From Streptomyces pyxinicus (GTDB taxonomy: Bacteria; Actinomycetota; Actinomycetes; Streptomycetales; Streptomycetaceae), in the NCBI RefSeq assembly GCF_024753135.1, contig NZ_JANUGP010000037.1, positions 1-61,464 on the forward strand: a DNA stretch of 61,464 nt. The letters are read 5' to 3'. Shown here in pieces: positions 15,856 to 23,878 of the stretch (position 1 is its first letter; each line of letters opens with the position of its first letter). Under the pieces are notes generated by a model. That model was not told the DNA's origin, ran no database searches, and saw only the letters and a program-made list of their open reading frames with translations. The position numbers were made by a program, and so were the translations under genes.

Positions 15856-17373
15856 GCCGCAGCCGCTGCCCGTCGCGACCGGCAGCGGCGCCGGGACACC
15901 GATCTTGGGCAGGCCGAGCATGACGCCCGCCGGCTTGGCGGCCTCGGCGGCGTTCCGCTTCTCCCAGGCGTCGCCGGCGCGCGTGCGGCGCACCCCGAGG
16001 GCGGGCCCCTCCGCGAGGAGGTGGTGCGGGGCGGCGTAGGTGATCTCGACGGTGACCACGTCGCCGGGGCGCACGTCCTGCTCCGGCTTGGTGAAGTGCA
16101 CGAGGCGGTTGTCGGGGGCGCGGCCGGACAGGCGGTGGGTGGCGCCGTCCTTGCGGCCCTCGCCCTCGGCGACCATCAGCTCCAGGGTGCGGCCGACCTG
16201 CTTCTTGTTCTCCTCCCAGGAGATCTCCTCCTGGAGGGCGACGAGCCGCTCGTAGCGCGCCTGGACGACCTCCTTGGGGATCTGGCCGTCCATGGTCGCG
16301 GCCGGGGTGCCGGGCCGCTTGGAGTACTGGAAGGTGAACGCCTGCGCGAACCGCGCCTCGCGGACCGTGTGCAGGGTCTGCTCGAAGTCCTCCTCCGTCT
16401 CGCCGGGGAAGCCCACGATGATGTCGGTGGTGATGGCCGCGTGCGGGATGGCCGCGCGGACCTTCTCGATGATGCCGAGGAAGCGCTCCTGCCGGTAGGA
16501 GCGGCGCATCGCCTTCAGGACGGTGTCGGAGCCGGACTGGAGCGGCATGTGCAGCTGCGGCATCACGTTCGGCGTCTCGGCCATGGCGGCGATGACGTCG
16601 TCCGTGAAGTCGCGCGGGTGCGGCGAGGTGAAGCGGACCCGCTCCAGGCCCTCGACAGCGCCGCAGGCACGCAGCAGCTTGCTGAAGGCCTCGCGGTCGC
16701 CGATGTCGGAGCCGTAGGCGTTGACGTTCTGGCCGAGCAGGGTGATCTCGGAGACGCCCTCGGCGACCAGCGCCTCCACCTCGGCGAGGATGTCACCGGG
16801 GCGGCGGTCCTTCTCCTTGCCGCGCAGGGCCGGGACGATACAGAAGGTGCAGGTGTTGTTGCAGCCGACGGAGATCGACACCCAGGCCGCGTAGGCGCTC
16901 TCGCGGCGGGTCGGCAGGGTGGAGGGGAAGGCCTCCAGTGACTCGGCGATCTCGACCTGCGCCTCTTCCTGCACGCGCGCGCGTTCCAGCAGCACCGGCA
17001 GCTTGCCGATGTTGTGGGTGCCGAAGACGACGTCGACCCAGGGCGCCCGCCGCACGATGGTGTCGCGGTCCTTCTGCGCGAGGCAGCCGCCGACCGCGAT
17101 CTGCATCCCGGGGCGGGTGGCCTTCCGGGGCGCGAGGCGGCCGAGGTTGCCGTACAGCCGGTTGTCGGCGTTCTCACGGACCGCGCAGGTGTTGAAGACC
17201 ACCACGTCGGCGTCCCCATCGGCCCCCTCGGGCGCCCGCACATAGCCGGCCTCTTCGAGCAGCCCGGACAACCGCTCGGAGTCGTGGACGTTCATCTGGC
17301 ACCCGTAGGTGCGGATCTCGTAGCTCTTGGGTGCTTGAGCGTCCACTGCGGGGCTCCGGTCACTGCTGCTCAT
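15847..17373 (-). CDS. miaB: tRNA-2-methylthio-N6-dimethylallyladenosine synthase
   Basis: A radical-SAM methylthiotransferase that converts i6A37 to ms2i6A37 in tRNA. It has 508 residues in the order MTTase N-domain (YEIRTYGCQMNVHDSERL at about residue 17, with further cluster cysteines in VVFNTCAVREN and VGGCLAQK), radical SAM core (CNNTCTFCIVP, the CxxxCxxC site) and TRAM domain (from about residue 395). A Cys-rich tail ends GSGCGCD. ATG at 17373 is the likely start; GGAG precedes it by only two bases, so a slightly different start is possible. MiaA, encoded downstream, makes its substrate. The 3' end runs into a 26-bp repeat array. Confidence 0.96.
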   Translation of the reverse strand: MSSSDRSPAVDAQAPKSYEIRTYGCQMNVHDSERLSGLLEEAGYVRAPEGADGDADVVVFNTCAVRENADNRLYGNLGRLAPRKATRPGMQIAVGGCLAQKDRDTIVRRAPWVDVVFGTHNIGKLPVLLERARVQEEAQVEIAESLEAFPSTLPTRRESAYAAWVSISVGCNNTCTFCIVPALRGKEKDRRPGDILAEVEALVAEGVSEITLLGQNVNAYGSDIGDREAFSKLLRACGAVEGLERVRFTSPHPRDFTDDVIAAMAETPNVMPQLHMPLQSGSDTVLKAMRRSYRQERFLGIIEKVRAAIPHAAITTDIIVGFPGETEEDFEQTLHTVREARFAQAFTFQYSKRPGTPAATMDGQIPKEVVQARYERLVALQEEISWEENKKQVGRTLELMVAEGEGRKDGATHRLSGRAPDNRLVHFTKPEQDVRPGDVVTVEITYAAPHHLLAEGPALGVRRTRAGDAWEKRNAAEAAKPAGVMLGLPKIGVPAPLPVATGSGCGCD

Positions 17374-17629
17374 GTCTCCAAGGGTAGGCGCTCCCCCGGA
17401 CACCCCCTGCCCGGCCGGCCCGCACCCTCCGCTCCCCCGTGAGGCTCCGCCCCGCCCCGGTCTCCGAACTCCCCGCCCCTCGGGTCACCTTGGCCGGTTC
17501 GTGCGGGTCAGGTGCGTGCGGCCATGGCATGCTCATGAACCGTCATGGAGTTACCGGCCGGTTCTACTTCCCAGTAACCGAGCGTGCCGGTACCTCTCCG
17601 CCACCCCCCACTCGCACTCAGGACCCACC

Positions 17630-19069
17630 TTGCGCAGACGCATGAGGCACAGCCGTGCCCTGCTGCCCGCCTTCGCCGTGACCACCCTCTTCCTCACGGC
17701 CGCCTGCTCCTCCGCCCCGGCCCCCCACTCCGAGCCGGCGGCCGCCGCCGGACCCGGACGGCAGAGCGGCGCCGACGACAGTCCCGCCGACGGCACCGAG
17801 CACGCGCTCACCGTCGCCGCCGCGCCCACCCCGGCCGCGACCGCCACCGCCACGTCGTCCCCGGGCGGGTCCCGGGCGCGGGCGCACCGGACGACGCTCA
17901 CCGTCGGCTCGTACGACAGCCGCACCCGGCGCGCCGTCATCACCGAGGGGCCGAAGAGCGGCGGGAATTCACCGAGCGCGCCGACGCCCACCAGTCCCCC
18001 GGCCGCCCGGCACCGGGCCGCCGTGGGCGACGTCATCGCCAGCGCGCCCGCGCCGGGAGCGCCGCGCGGGCTGCTCGCCAAGGTCACGAAGGTGGTCGGC
18101 GACACGGACCGCGGCACCGAGGTGCAGACGGAACCGGCCACGCTCAACGCCCTGCTGGGCGACGGCACCGCGAAGGGCGACGTACCGGTCGACCCGGCGT
18201 CCTTCACCGTCGACAAGCTGCTGCCCGATGTGACGGTTTCCTGGTCGAAGGCCGGTGACGTGCACGTGGGGCCCAAGGGTTCGACGGTGCCGCTGGGCAG
18301 CCTGCGGCTGGACGTGCGCGCCGAGGTGCCGACGGCCGAGGACGCCCCGGTCTCCGCCGGCGCCTCGCTGAAGGGCTTCGTGCAGGTCGCCCCGCAGGTC
18401 GACTTCGCCTACGGCGGCAACGGCAGCACCGCGGCCCCCGGTTCGGCCTACCTCGGCGTGTCCGGGAACTGGCGCTCCGGCTGGGCGGTCAGGGGCCGGG
18501 CCGCCGCCGCGACCGGGACACCCCTGCGCGTGCCCTTCGCCAAGCTGCACGCCGACCCCGTGCTCCAGGTCGGCCCCGTCCCCGTCGTCGTCAACCTGGA
18601 CCTGACCTGCTACCTCCAGGTGAGCGGCGACGGGCACGTCACCGTCGACGTCGAGCAGAGCCTGAAGGGCGACTTCACGGCGGGCGGCACCTTCGGCGCG
18701 GGCCGGGGATGGACGCCGGTCAGCTCCTCGGACATCAGGAGCACCCCGGTGCGCGCCTCCCTCACCACCGCGGGCAGCCTGAAGACCGCACTCGGCGCCG
18801 AGGCCTCCGTCGGCCTCTACGGCGCGGTCGGTGTCACCGCCGACCTCGCCCCCTATCTGCGCGGCGAGGCCGCCGGCTCGGTCACCACCGCCTCCGCCGC
18901 GAAGAAGCCCGCGGCGCGGATCACCTGGGGTGTCTACGGCGGTGTCGACCTGTCCGGCACCCTGCGGCTCCAGCTCTCCGTCTTCGGCACGCCGGTCCTC
19001 CGCCGGAGCGTCCCGCTGGGCGCGCTGCACCACGAGTGGAAGCTGGCGAACGGCACGTCGGCGTCGTAG
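17630..19069 (+). CDS. Lipoprotein of unknown function
   Basis: A 479-residue exported protein I do not recognise. It starts with Arg-rich MRRRMRHSR, a hydrophobic core and a lipobox LTAAC near residue 28. A Ser/Ala/Thr/Pro-rich linker of about 80 residues follows. The remaining 370 residues look like repeated beta strands (SLRLDVRAEVP, FVQVAPQVDFAYGG, VVVNLDLTCYLQVSGDG, GVYGGVDLSGTLRLQLSVFG). I chose TTG at 17630 because AGGAC lies five bases before it; the ATG at 17642 is four codons inside and has no site. It diverges from miaB and converges with the MazG-like gene with nine bases between stops. Confidence 0.72.
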   Translation: MRRRMRHSRALLPAFAVTTLFLTAACSSAPAPHSEPAAAAGPGRQSGADDSPADGTEHALTVAAAPTPAATATATSSPGGSRARAHRTTLTVGSYDSRTRRAVITEGPKSGGNSPSAPTPTSPPAARHRAAVGDVIASAPAPGAPRGLLAKVTKVVGDTDRGTEVQTEPATLNALLGDGTAKGDVPVDPASFTVDKLLPDVTVSWSKAGDVHVGPKGSTVPLGSLRLDVRAEVPTAEDAPVSAGASLKGFVQVAPQVDFAYGGNGSTAAPGSAYLGVSGNWRSGWAVRGRAAAATGTPLRVPFAKLHADPVLQVGPVPVVVNLDLTCYLQVSGDGHVTVDVEQSLKGDFTAGGTFGAGRGWTPVSSSDIRSTPVRASLTTAGSLKTALGAEASVGLYGAVGVTADLAPYLRGEAAGSVTTASAAKKPAARITWGVYGGVDLSGTLRLQLSVFGTPVLRRSVPLGALHHEWKLANGTSAS

Positions 19070-19078
19070 CGCCCGGTG

Positions 19079-19486
19079 TCAGGCGGCGCCGCCGGGTCTC
19101 CAGCCCTGGCGGCGCAGCACGGCCGAGACGTCCGGCGCCCGGTAGTGCTCGCCCTTGAGGACCTTGCCGTCGGCCCGGCGGGCCACCTGCCCGTCCGGGC
19201 CGAGCTTGCTCATGTTGGCGCGGTGGATCTCGGCGATCACCTCGTCCAGGTCGATGCCGTGGACCAGTGCCGTGCCGTACGCCACGTAGACCACGTCGGC
19301 CAGTTCGTGCGCGAGCCGGTCCAGGGGGCCCTCGACCGCCACCTCGGCGACCTCCGCGGCCTCCTCGGCGAGCAACTCCCCGCGGTGCGCCGCCAGCTCG
19401 GGGGACACCTCTTCCGGCGCGCTGCGGGCGTCGAGACCGAAGGCGAGGTGGAAGGCACGGACGAGGTCGGCGGGCGAAGTGCTCAT
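19079..19486 (-). CDS. MazG-like nucleotide pyrophosphohydrolase
   Basis: A 135-residue all-alpha NTP pyrophosphohydrolase of the MazG/HisE-like superfamily, likely a house-cleaning or phosphoribosyl-ATP-type hydrolase. The metal-binding pattern is visible as GELLAEEAAEVAEVA (EExxE type) followed by HELADVVYVAYGTA (ExxD). The C-terminal segment SKLGPDGQVARRADGKVLKG is typical of the small stand-alone actinobacterial form. The gene is complete, with ATG at 19486 and stop at 19079. The substrate is not readable from sequence. Confidence 0.85.
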   Translation of the reverse strand: MSTSPADLVRAFHLAFGLDARSAPEEVSPELAAHRGELLAEEAAEVAEVAVEGPLDRLAHELADVVYVAYGTALVHGIDLDEVIAEIHRANMSKLGPDGQVARRADGKVLKGEHYRAPDVSAVLRRQGWRPGGAA

Positions 19487-19594
19487 GCGACGACCCTAGC
19501 GGCCACCACTGACACCGCCCTCCGCCCTCCACCCTCCTCCCGACGTCACCCCGGCCCTGGTCAGGGGTGCGGGTCGGCTGGCAGGATCGCCCGC

Positions 19595-20593
19595 ATGTCC
19601 AAGGTCTTCCCCCCGCCCGGCAGACGCCGGGTGCTGCAGAGCGCGGCCGTCGGTGTCGTGGCCCTCGGCCTGCTGCTGTGGTGGCTGCTGCCGCTGGGCG
19701 AGACCCCGCCGAGCGGGACGATCGTGTTCAGCACCGGCACCACCCGGGGCGTCTACGAGGAGTACGGCGAGCGGCTGCGCACCGAGCTGGCCAAGGACAT
19801 GCCCGGGCTTGAGGTGAAGCTGCTCAGCAGCGCCGGTTCCCAGGAGAACGTCGAGCGGGTGGCGACCGGCAAGGCCGACTTCACCATCGCGGCGGCCGAC
19901 GCGGTGGACACGTACACGCTCAACCACGGCAGCGGCGCCGGCCGGCTGCGCGGTGTGGCCCGGCTCTACGACGACTACGTCCACCTCATCGTGCGCCGCG
20001 GCTCGGACATCAAGAGCGTGGCGGACCTGCGGCACAAGCGGGTGGCGACCGGGCTGCCCGACTCCGGTGTCCGGCTGATAGCCGACCGGGTCCTGAAGGC
20101 GGCCGGCATCGACCCGCACCACGGCATCACCCCGGTCTCCGACGGCATAGACACCGGTCCCGCCCGGCTCCAGCAGGGGAAGATCGACGCCTTCTTCTGG
20201 TCGGGCGGGCTGCCCACCAAGGGCCTGGTCGCGCTCGCCGACAAGGGTGCCTTCACGTTCGTGCCGATCGACGGCGACCTCGTCACCAAGCTGCACGGCG
20301 AGGGCCCTGGCGCGCGCTACTACCGGGCCACCAACATCCCCGAGTCCGCCTATCCGGCCGTGCAGCGGGGCACCCAGGTGCCGACGATCGCCGTGTCCAA
20401 CCTGCTGATGACCCGCACCGACGTCGATCCCCGGCTGACCGAGTGGGTGACCCGCACGGTCATCAAGAGCCGCGACGGCATCGGCGCCCACGTCCACTCC
20501 GCCCAACTCGTGGACGTCCGCACCGCGATCTACACCGACCCCCTGCCCCTCCAGGAGGGCGCCCGGCGGTATTACCGCTCGGTGAAGCCGTAG
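19595..20593 (+). CDS. TAXI-family solute-binding protein, membrane-anchored, orphan
   Basis: A 332-residue TRAP-transporter solute receptor of the TAXI family (the group related to the 31-kDa immunogenic protein). Residues 13-31 (VLQSAAVGVVALGLLLWWL) form a single N-terminal membrane anchor with no lipobox cysteine. The ligand domain starts with GTIVFSTGTTRGVYEEYGERL and includes SSAGSQENVERVATGKADF, RVATGLPDSGVRLIADRVL and KIDAFFWSGGLPT, all family marks. ATG at 19595 follows AGGA. No TRAP membrane subunits are encoded in the window. The gene converges on the glutamate-sensor kinase and its last 22 bases overlap that gene. It may present a ligand to the kinase rather than to a transporter. 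Confidence 0.85.
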   Translation: MSKVFPPPGRRRVLQSAAVGVVALGLLLWWLLPLGETPPSGTIVFSTGTTRGVYEEYGERLRTELAKDMPGLEVKLLSSAGSQENVERVATGKADFTIAAADAVDTYTLNHGSGAGRLRGVARLYDDYVHLIVRRGSDIKSVADLRHKRVATGLPDSGVRLIADRVLKAAGIDPHHGITPVSDGIDTGPARLQQGKIDAFFWSGGLPTKGLVALADKGAFTFVPIDGDLVTKLHGEGPGARYYRATNIPESAYPAVQRGTQVPTIAVSNLLMTRTDVDPRLTEWVTRTVIKSRDGIGAHVHSAQLVDVRTAIYTDPLPLQEGARRYYRSVKP

Positions 20594-22035
20594 CGGCGCG
20601 CCGGTGCCCCGGGAAGCACAGGTTCCTGGGCCCCCGCCTCGGCATACCGCGGCACCGACACCGACACCCGCAGGCCGCGCGGCTCGTGGTGGGCGTAGTG
20701 GAGGGTGCCGCCGCCCGCGGTGAGGAGGGCTCGGGTGATGGAGAGGCCCAGGCCCGAGCCCTTGACGTTCTGGTGTCGGCCGCTGCGCCAGAAACGGTCG
20801 CCCACGCGCGCGAGTTCCTCGTCGGTCAGGCCCGGTCCGGTGTCGGTGACGACGACCGTGGAGGTGGCGCCGTCGACGGTGACGGTGACCTCCACGGTGC
20901 CGTCCTCGGGGGTGAACTTCACGGCGTTGTCGATCACCGCGTCCAGGGCGCTGGACAGGGCGATCGGGTCCGCCCAGGCAGTGGTGGGCGGGCAGTCACC
21001 GGTCAGCCGGACGCCCTTCGCGGCGGCGGCCGGCGCCCAGGCGGCCACCCGCTCCCCGGCCAGCGCCCCGACGTCGGTGAGCCGGAGGTCGGCCTCGACG
21101 TGTTCGGCCAGCGCCAGGTCCAGCAGGTCGTCCAGGACCTGCGCCAGGCGCTTGCCCTCGGTGCGCACCGAGGCGATCTCCTCATTGTCCTCCGGCAGTT
21201 CGAGCGCGAGCAGTTCGATGCGCAGCAGCAGCGCCGAGAGCGGGTTGCGCAGCTGGTGCGAGGCGTCGGCGACGAAGGCGCGCTGCTGCTCCAGCACGTC
21301 CTCGACGTTGTCCGCCATCTCGTTGAACGAGCGGGCCAGCCGTCTGAGTTCCGGCGGGCCGCCGGCAGCCGCCACCCGGGACTTCAGTCGTCCGGTGGCG
21401 ATGTCGTGGGTGGTGGCGTCCAGGACCCGCACGGGCCTGAGCACCCATCCGGTCAGGCGCAGCGCCGCGCCGACGGCGAGCAGCATGGCGGCGCTCTCCC
21501 CGGCCCCGATGAGCAGCCAGCCGCGCAGGGTGCCCGACCGCAGCTGTCCGGTCGGCGAGTCGGTGACCACGACCGCCACCACGTCCCCGTCCCGGATCAC
21601 CGGCGAGGCGACGACCAGTCTGCCGCGCTGCCACGGCCACACCTGCCGGGGGTCGTGGCTGCGCCGGCTGAGCAGCGCCTCGTCGAAGGCCTCGCGCACC
21701 TCACCCCGGGGCGGTACGAACCAGTCCCCGGGGGCGTTGGCCATGGCCGAGCCGTTGCGGTAGAAGACGCCCGCGCGGATGCCGTAGACGCCGTAGTAGC
21801 TGTCCAGTTCGTCGCGCAGCGTCTCCCGGCGCCCGTCGGTGGTGGTGCGGCGCGAGCCGTCGGGACCGTCGGTGACGAACTGGGCGAGCGCGGCGAAGCG
21901 CGCCGTGTCGTCGATCCGGTCGACGACGACCCGCTGCTGCTGGGCGCCGGCCACGCTGACGGCGAGCGGGACGCCGAGCGCGAGCAGGACGGCCGCCAGC
22001 AGGACGATGAGCAGCGGGAGAAGGCGTGCGCGCAC
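20572..22035 (-). CDS. gluK: Sensor histidine kinase of the glutamate system (GluK-type)
   Basis: A 487-residue membrane histidine kinase. It has transmembrane helix 1 at about 5-28, an extracytoplasmic sensor of about 135 residues, helix 2 at about 170-195 (GWLLIGAGESAAMLLAVGA), and a HAMP linker. The HisKA domain has the phosphoacceptor in ADASHQLRNPL, and the ATPase has N box DNAVKFT, G1 DTGPGL and G2 GSGLGLS. GTG at 22035 lies nine bases after the gluR stop. Position beside gluABCD matches the GluR-GluK system that I recall from S. coelicolor as sensing glutamate; assignment rests on synteny. The last 22 bases overlap the converging TAXI gene. Confidence 0.88.
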   Translation of the reverse strand: MRARLLPLLIVLLAAVLLALGVPLAVSVAGAQQQRVVVDRIDDTARFAALAQFVTDGPDGSRRTTTDGRRETLRDELDSYYGVYGIRAGVFYRNGSAMANAPGDWFVPPRGEVREAFDEALLSRRSHDPRQVWPWQRGRLVVASPVIRDGDVVAVVVTDSPTGQLRSGTLRGWLLIGAGESAAMLLAVGAALRLTGWVLRPVRVLDATTHDIATGRLKSRVAAAGGPPELRRLARSFNEMADNVEDVLEQQRAFVADASHQLRNPLSALLLRIELLALELPEDNEEIASVRTEGKRLAQVLDDLLDLALAEHVEADLRLTDVGALAGERVAAWAPAAAAKGVRLTGDCPPTTAWADPIALSSALDAVIDNAVKFTPEDGTVEVTVTVDGATSTVVVTDTGPGLTDEELARVGDRFWRSGRHQNVKGSGLGLSITRALLTAGGGTLHYAHHEPRGLRVSVSVPRYAEAGAQEPVLPGAPARRYGFTER

Positions 22036-22044
22036 CCGTCCCCG

Positions 22045-22731
22045 CTAGGCGGCCGGGGCGACGAGGCGGTAGCCGACGCCGCGTACGGTCTCGATCAGCG
22101 CGGGCATGCGCAGTTTGGCCCGCAGCGAGGCGACGTGCACCTCCAGGGTGCGGCCGGTGCCCTCCCAACTGGTCCGCCAGACCTCGCTGATGATCTGCTC
22201 CCGGCGGAAGACCACGCCCGGCCGCTGGGCCAGCAGCGCGAGCAGGTCGAACTCCTTGCGGGTCAGCTGGACGACCGAGCCGTCCACGCTGACCTGCCGG
22301 GTGGGCAGTTCGATGCGCACCGTCCCCAGCCGCAGGGCGCTGTCGCCGCCGTCCGGCTGGTCCTCGGGCACGGTTCGGCGGCTGACGGCGTGGATCCGGG
22401 CGAGCAGTTCGCCGGTGTCGTACGGCTTCACCACGTAGTCGTCGGCGCCCAGGTTGAGCCCGTGGATGCGGGAGCGGACGTCGGAGCGCGCGGTGACCAT
22501 GATGACCGGGGTGCTGGTGCGCTTGCGGATCTTGCCGCAGACCTCGTAGCCGTCCTGGTCGGGCAGGCCGAGGTCGAGCAGGACCACGCCGAACCCGGCG
22601 CCCTCCGGCACGAGCGCCTGCAGGGCCTCCTCGCCGCTGCGCGCGTGGGTGACGTCGAAGCCGTGCCGCGCGAGGACGGCGGACAGGGCCGCGGCGACGT
22701 GGTTGTCGTCCTCGACGAGCAGCAGTCTCAT
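22045..22731 (-). CDS. gluR: OmpR-family response regulator (GluR-type)
   Basis: A 228-residue regulator with a receiver domain (acidic pocket LLLVEDDNH, phosphoacceptor Asp in VVLLDLGLPDQDGYE, MVTAR, and the lysine in VVKPYDTGEL) and an OmpR/PhoB winged-helix domain (VQLTRKEFDLLALLAQRPG, SEVWRTSWEGTGRTLEVHVASLRAKL). ATG at 22731 follows GGAGGGGG. It is the first gene of the gluR-gluK operon and divergent from gluABCD. An exact tandem 11-base repeat 50 bases upstream has the form of a binding site for this class of regulator. Confidence 0.9.
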   Translation of the reverse strand: MRLLLVEDDNHVAAALSAVLARHGFDVTHARSGEEALQALVPEGAGFGVVLLDLGLPDQDGYEVCGKIRKRTSTPVIMVTARSDVRSRIHGLNLGADDYVVKPYDTGELLARIHAVSRRTVPEDQPDGGDSALRLGTVRIELPTRQVSVDGSVVQLTRKEFDLLALLAQRPGVVFRREQIISEVWRTSWEGTGRTLEVHVASLRAKLRMPALIETVRGVGYRLVAPAA

Positions 22732-22780
22732 CCCGGCCCCCTCCGGTTCAGCGGTCGTACGGTCGTGGTTCGCGTGCCTG

Positions 22781-22802
22781 TGATCATCTGCTGATCATCT
22801 GC
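22781..22802. promoter_or_regulatory. Tandem 11-bp direct repeat, candidate GluR operator
   Basis: TGATCATCTGC occurs twice without a gap (22781-22791, 22792-22802). Direct repeats with an 11-base period place two winged-helix monomers on one DNA face, which is how OmpR/PhoB-family regulators bind. The repeat lies 50 bases upstream of gluR. Binding by GluR is inferred. Confidence 0.5.
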
Positions 22803-22901
22803 ACGCACGCGTGCATCATGCAGTCACGCCGATGGATAAGGACGGCGTCAAGAGGCTTCCGGTTGCCCGGCGCTTCCGTTATCCGCCCGATACGCGGGCG
22901 G

Positions 22902-22918
22902 GTCGTACTCACTACGAC
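22902..22918. promoter_or_regulatory. Inverted repeat GTCGTA-N5-TACGAC upstream of gluA
   Basis: A perfect 6-base inverted repeat with a 5-base spacer, about 50 bases before the likely gluA promoter. It could be an operator for a dimeric regulator of the glutamate importer; the regulator is not identified. Confidence 0.35.
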
Positions 22919-23033
22919 ACGTGTCCGGCTGCTACCGGATCGTGATGCTCAGAATTCCCTCAGATGTGATGACGCAGGTCACAGTCGCTCACTACTGTCC
23001 ACGGAAACCCGAGGAGGACGGAGCCCCAGAGCG

Positions 23034-23810
23034 ATGACCAATGTATCGGTGGCCAAGGAAGACGTGGCCGCGTCCGACGACCTGGTCGTCCTGAAGAGCG
23101 TCAACAAGCACTTCGGCGCGTTGCACGTACTCCAGGACATCGACCTGACGATCGCACGCGGCGAGGTCGTCGTGGTCATCGGGCCCTCCGGGTCCGGGAA
23201 GTCGACCCTGTGCCGCACCATCAACCGCCTGGAGACGATCGATTCGGGCGCGATCACGATCGACGGCAAGGCCCTGCCGCACGAGGGCCGCGAACTGGCC
23301 CGGCTGCGGGCGGACGTCGGCATGGTCTTCCAGTCCTTCAACCTCTTCGCGCACAAGACCGTGCTCGAAAACGTGATGCTGGGCCAGCTCAAGGTCCGCA
23401 AAGCGGACAAGAAGCAGGCCGAGGAGAAGGCGCGGGCCCTGCTCGACCGGGTCGGCGTGGGCACCCAGGCCGACAAGTACCCGGCCCAGCTCTCCGGTGG
23501 CCAGCAGCAGCGTGTCGCCATCGCGCGGGCGCTGGCGATGGGACCGAAGGTCATGCTCTTCGACGAGCCGACCTCCGCCCTCGACCCCGAGATGATCAAC
23601 GAGGTCCTGGAGGTCATGCAGCAGCTGGCCCGCGAGGGCATGACGATGATCGTCGTCACCCACGAGATGGGCTTCGCGCGCTCGGCCGCCAACCGCGTGG
23701 TCTTCATGGCGGACGGCCGCATCGTCGAACAGGCCGCCCCCGACCAGTTCTTCAGCAACCCGCGCAGCGACCGCGCGAAGGACTTCCTGTCCAAGATCCT
23801 GCACCACTGA
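23034..23810 (+). CDS. gluA: Glutamate ABC importer, ATPase
   Basis: A 258-residue ATP-binding subunit of a polar amino acid importer. It has Walker A GPSGSGKSTL, Q-loop FQSFNLFAHKTVLENVML, signature LSGGQQQRVAIARALA, Walker B VMLFDEPTSALDPE and the switch histidine in VVTHEMGFA. The first 17 residues are an acidic extension. ATG at 23034 was chosen since GGAG lies ten bases before it. It is the first gene of gluABCD; gluB starts 68 bases later. Together the four proteins form a glutamate uptake system, probably controlled by the divergent GluR-GluK pair. Confidence 0.95.
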   Translation: MTNVSVAKEDVAASDDLVVLKSVNKHFGALHVLQDIDLTIARGEVVVVIGPSGSGKSTLCRTINRLETIDSGAITIDGKALPHEGRELARLRADVGMVFQSFNLFAHKTVLENVMLGQLKVRKADKKQAEEKARALLDRVGVGTQADKYPAQLSGGQQQRVAIARALAMGPKVMLFDEPTSALDPEMINEVLEVMQQLAREGMTMIVVTHEMGFARSAANRVVFMADGRIVEQAAPDQFFSNPRSDRAKDFLSKILHH

Positions 23811-23878
23811 CGCCGGCGCTCCGGCCGCGTCTCCCGCCCCTCAGGGGCCCTTGTTCCTCACCGCCAAAGGATTTCACC

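Larger units (their letters stand above)
22732..23033. promoter_or_regulatory. Divergent gluR / gluA control region
   Basis: This 302-base region carries no gene. It holds an exact tandem repeat (22781-22802), an inverted repeat CGCCCG/CGGGCG (22884-22900) and a second, GTCGTA-N5-TACGAC (22902-22918). A weak promoter candidate for gluA is ATGACG (22969-22974) with TACTGT (22993-22998), spacer 18. The gluA ribosome-binding site GGAG is at 23020-23023. Confidence 0.55.
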
